Below, one piece after another: positions 5,035 to 5,654 of a DNA stretch of 5,654 nt (position 1 is its first letter; every line of letters starts with the position of its first letter). Under the pieces are notes generated by a model. It searched no databases, had not been told where the DNA came from, and was given only the letters and a program-made list of their open reading frames with translations. Both the position numbers and the translations under genes were made by a program. The stretch lies in NCBI GenBank assembly GCA_026397195.1, contig JAPLVI010000100.1:1-5654 (forward strand). Reading direction: 5' to 3'. This DNA is from Candidatus Berkelbacteria bacterium (GTDB lineage Bacteria; Patescibacteriota; UBA1384; JAHJRZ01).

Positions 5035-5220
5035 ATGAGATTCCTGCGAGAACTGCTGCGCGAGGTGCGCGAACTCATCTGGCCGAGTAGCCCAGTTCGC
5101 ATACCTCATCCCCCGCCGTTTCGTCTCGACGAACCTCCCCGCATTACCGTGCATCCGACCCCCGCCTTACGACCTGATCTTCCCCGGATCATTCGTCCCC
5201 CCGACGAACCCCAAGAGTAA
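5035..5220 (+). CDS. Unrecognised 61-residue proline-rich protein
   Basis: The ATG at 5035 follows AAAGGAGGTGA, the full complement of the 16S anti-Shine-Dalgarno, 6 nt upstream. The product has two parts. Residues 1-16 (MRFLRELLREVRELIW) should form an amphipathic helix with Leu/Val/Ile on one face and Arg/Glu on the other. Residues 17-61 are a proline- and arginine-rich tail with PPP, PP and RPP runs and repeated Arg-Ile pairs, probably disordered or polyproline II. It has 15 prolines, 10 arginines, no lysine and no cysteine. I do not recognise it. The amphipathic end could bind a membrane or a partner helix. The gap of 87 nt from the second small gene holds a hairpin. The ideal ribosome binding site and operon setting argue for real translation. 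Confidence 0.65.
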   Translation: MRFLRELLREVRELIWPSSPVRIPHPPPFRLDEPPRITVHPTPALRPDLPRIIRPPDEPQE

Positions 5221-5226
5221 CAATCC

Positions 5227-5296
5227 CCGCTCAGATGGAGCTTGGAATGCAGGTTGCCCTGCACTCTAAGATTTCCTTCTGAGCTCTTCTGAGCGG
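5227..5296. repeat. 70-nt extended inverted repeat after the operon
   Basis: Nested arms pair in order. CCGCTCAGA (5227-5235) pairs with TCTGAGCGG (5288-5296), 9 bp perfect. GAGCT (5238-5242) pairs with AGCTC (5282-5286), GGAA (5244-5247) with TTCC (5273-5276), and TGCAGG (5248-5253) with CCTGCA (5258-5263), closing on TTGC. The result is one long interrupted hairpin starting 6 nt after the last small gene. No T-run follows on the plus strand. It could stabilise the 3' end of the operon RNA, be a small non-coding RNA, or be a palindromic mobile element. Confidence 0.7.
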
Positions 5297-5320
5297 AGTA
5301 AGTTCTAAATAAATTCCATA

Positions 5321-5346
5321 GATCCCGAAATAAATTCGGGATGACA
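5321..5346. repeat. GTCATTCC-type hairpin repeat, copy A (minus orientation)
   Basis: ATCCCGAA (5322-5329) and TTCGGGAT (5335-5342) form an 8-bp perfect stem with a 5-nt loop, flanked by GACA (5343-5346). Read on the minus strand it begins TGTCATCCCG, the same start as copies B and C. Confidence 0.75.
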
Positions 5347-5357
5347 AGTGTGTCAAT

Positions 5358-5385
5358 TTGACAATAATTTTGGTGGGGATAAAAT
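5358..5385 (+). promoter_or_regulatory. Candidate promoter of the zinc-ribbon gene
   Basis: A perfect TTGACA (5358-5363), a 16-nt spacer and TAAAAT (5380-5385, 5/6 consensus). The -35 hexamer is half of the palindrome TGTCAA-T-TTGACA (5351-5363). The spacer ATAATTTTGGTGG is very like the ATATTTTGTGG of the promoter at 4345, so the two may share a control. The predicted start is near 5392, giving a leader of about 90 nt that includes two hairpin repeats. Confidence 0.5.
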
Positions 5386-5401
5386 AAATACACGATATAG
5401 T

Positions 5402-5428
5402 TGTCATTCCGTGCCGCGACACGGAATC
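5402..5428. repeat. GTCATTCC-type hairpin repeat, copy B (plus orientation)
   Basis: TTGTC precedes ATTCCGTG (5406-5413), which pairs with CACGGAAT (5420-5427), an 8-bp perfect stem with loop CCGCGA. It has the same TGTCATTCC start as copy C but the opposite orientation. Confidence 0.75.
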
Positions 5429-5444
5429 TATAAGTTTCCCTCTT

Positions 5445-5470
5445 GGATTTCCACTTTCGCGGGAATGACA
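5445..5470. repeat. GTCATTCC-type hairpin repeat, copy C (minus orientation, degenerate)
   Basis: Read on the minus strand it starts TGTCATTCCCGCGAAAG and ends in ATCC. The arms ATTTCC (5447-5452) and GGGAAT (5461-5466) pair with one G-T, and one further C-G pair sits inside after a mismatch. The ribosome binding site of the zinc-ribbon gene begins 3 nt after its edge. Confidence 0.7.
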
Positions 5471-5484
5471 CGAAAGGAGGTAAG

Positions 5485-5654
5485 ATGAAATTTTGTCCTA
5501 AATGTAAAAAAAGCCATTTTGGAAATGACAATTATTGTTTTAATTGTGGTTCATTATTAGCCGAAAAAGAAGAACCAAAATGCGATGAATGCAATAATTT
5601 TATTTTTGGCAGATATTGCACTCATTGCGGACAAAAAGTTACAAAAATAAAAAA
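5485..5654 (+). CDS. Double zinc-ribbon protein, N-terminal part (cut by window end)
   Basis: The ATG at 5485 follows AAAGGAGG (5473-5480) with a short 4-nt gap. The 56 visible residues carry two four-cysteine zinc ribbons: C4-x2-C7 with C18-x2-C21 (FCPKCKK and YCFNCGS), and C33-x2-C36 with C45-x2-C48 (KCDECNN and YCTHCGQ), joined by an acidic linker LLAEKEEP. Each would bind one zinc ion. Such double zinc ribbons are common N-terminal modules in bacterial and archaeal proteins, often followed by membrane or other domains, so the function depends on the missing part. The gene is AT-rich like trmB, unlike the small-ORF operon to its left. The frame is open at the right edge, after KVTKIK. Confidence 0.85.
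   Translation, partial: MKFCPKCKKSHFGNDNYCFNCGSLLAEKEEPKCDECNNFIFGRYCTHCGQKVTKIK

Noticed and set aside
5321..5470. CRISPR array
   Set aside because: The repeats alternate in orientation, differ in sequence and are not separated by uniform spacers.
5106..5531. 141-codon minus-strand frame
   Set aside because: It crosses the third small gene, the 70-nt hairpin, three hairpin repeats and the start of the zinc-ribbon gene; low-complexity and unlike a protein.

Overview
The window mixes two base compositions. Positions 1 to about 1705 and about 4400 to 5220 are GC-rich (60-base samples: 65% at 841-900, 57% at 4621-4680, 62% at 5101-5160). Positions about 1710 to 4380 and 5300 to the end are AT-rich (32% at 2281-2340 and at 3721-3780). 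The AT-rich part holds an AI-2E-family membrane protein, SmpB, a TrmB-type regulator and a zinc-ribbon protein. Several of these genes have very short or no 5' leaders, and hairpin repeats of the GTCATTCC type lie between genes. This suggests a small-genome bacterium of the Patescibacteria/CPR kind from a metagenome. That placement is an inference, because no phylogenetic marker here settles it.

Layout. (1) 56-1633 (+): a complete FucI/AraA-fold sugar isomerase-like gene with a strong intrinsic terminator at 1678-1715. (2) 1767-1840 (-): tRNA-Pro(CGG). It diverges from an AI-2E-family permease gene at 1923-2948 (+), and the two promoters overlap at their -35 hexamers. (3) 2949-3029: a short tandem repeat and a hairpin repeat whose edge supplies a -10 box for smpB (3030-3500, +). 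(4) 3539-4264 (-): a TrmB-family regulator, convergent with smpB and transcribed from a perfect consensus promoter giving an essentially leaderless mRNA. (5) 4345-5220 (+): divergent from trmB, a perfect consensus promoter with extended -10, a structured leader of about 140 nt, and three small unrecognised genes of 98, 43 and 61 codons. The 43-codon gene is joined to the first by an ATGA overlap. (6) 5227-5470: a 70-nt extended inverted repeat and three GTCATTCC hairpin repeats. (7) 5485 to the edge (+): the start of a double zinc-ribbon protein.

The most interesting part is 4265-5300. The two divergent promoters have the same 29-bp architecture, with GTGGT at the same place in each spacer, which suggests joint control, perhaps by the TrmB protein. 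The RNA made rightward begins with helices that exclude one another and end in a hairpin touching the ribosome binding site, then encodes three small ORFs of foreign-looking composition. I do not recognise these proteins. The region reads as a regulated, possibly acquired, small-protein operon. Its function cannot be told from sequence alone.
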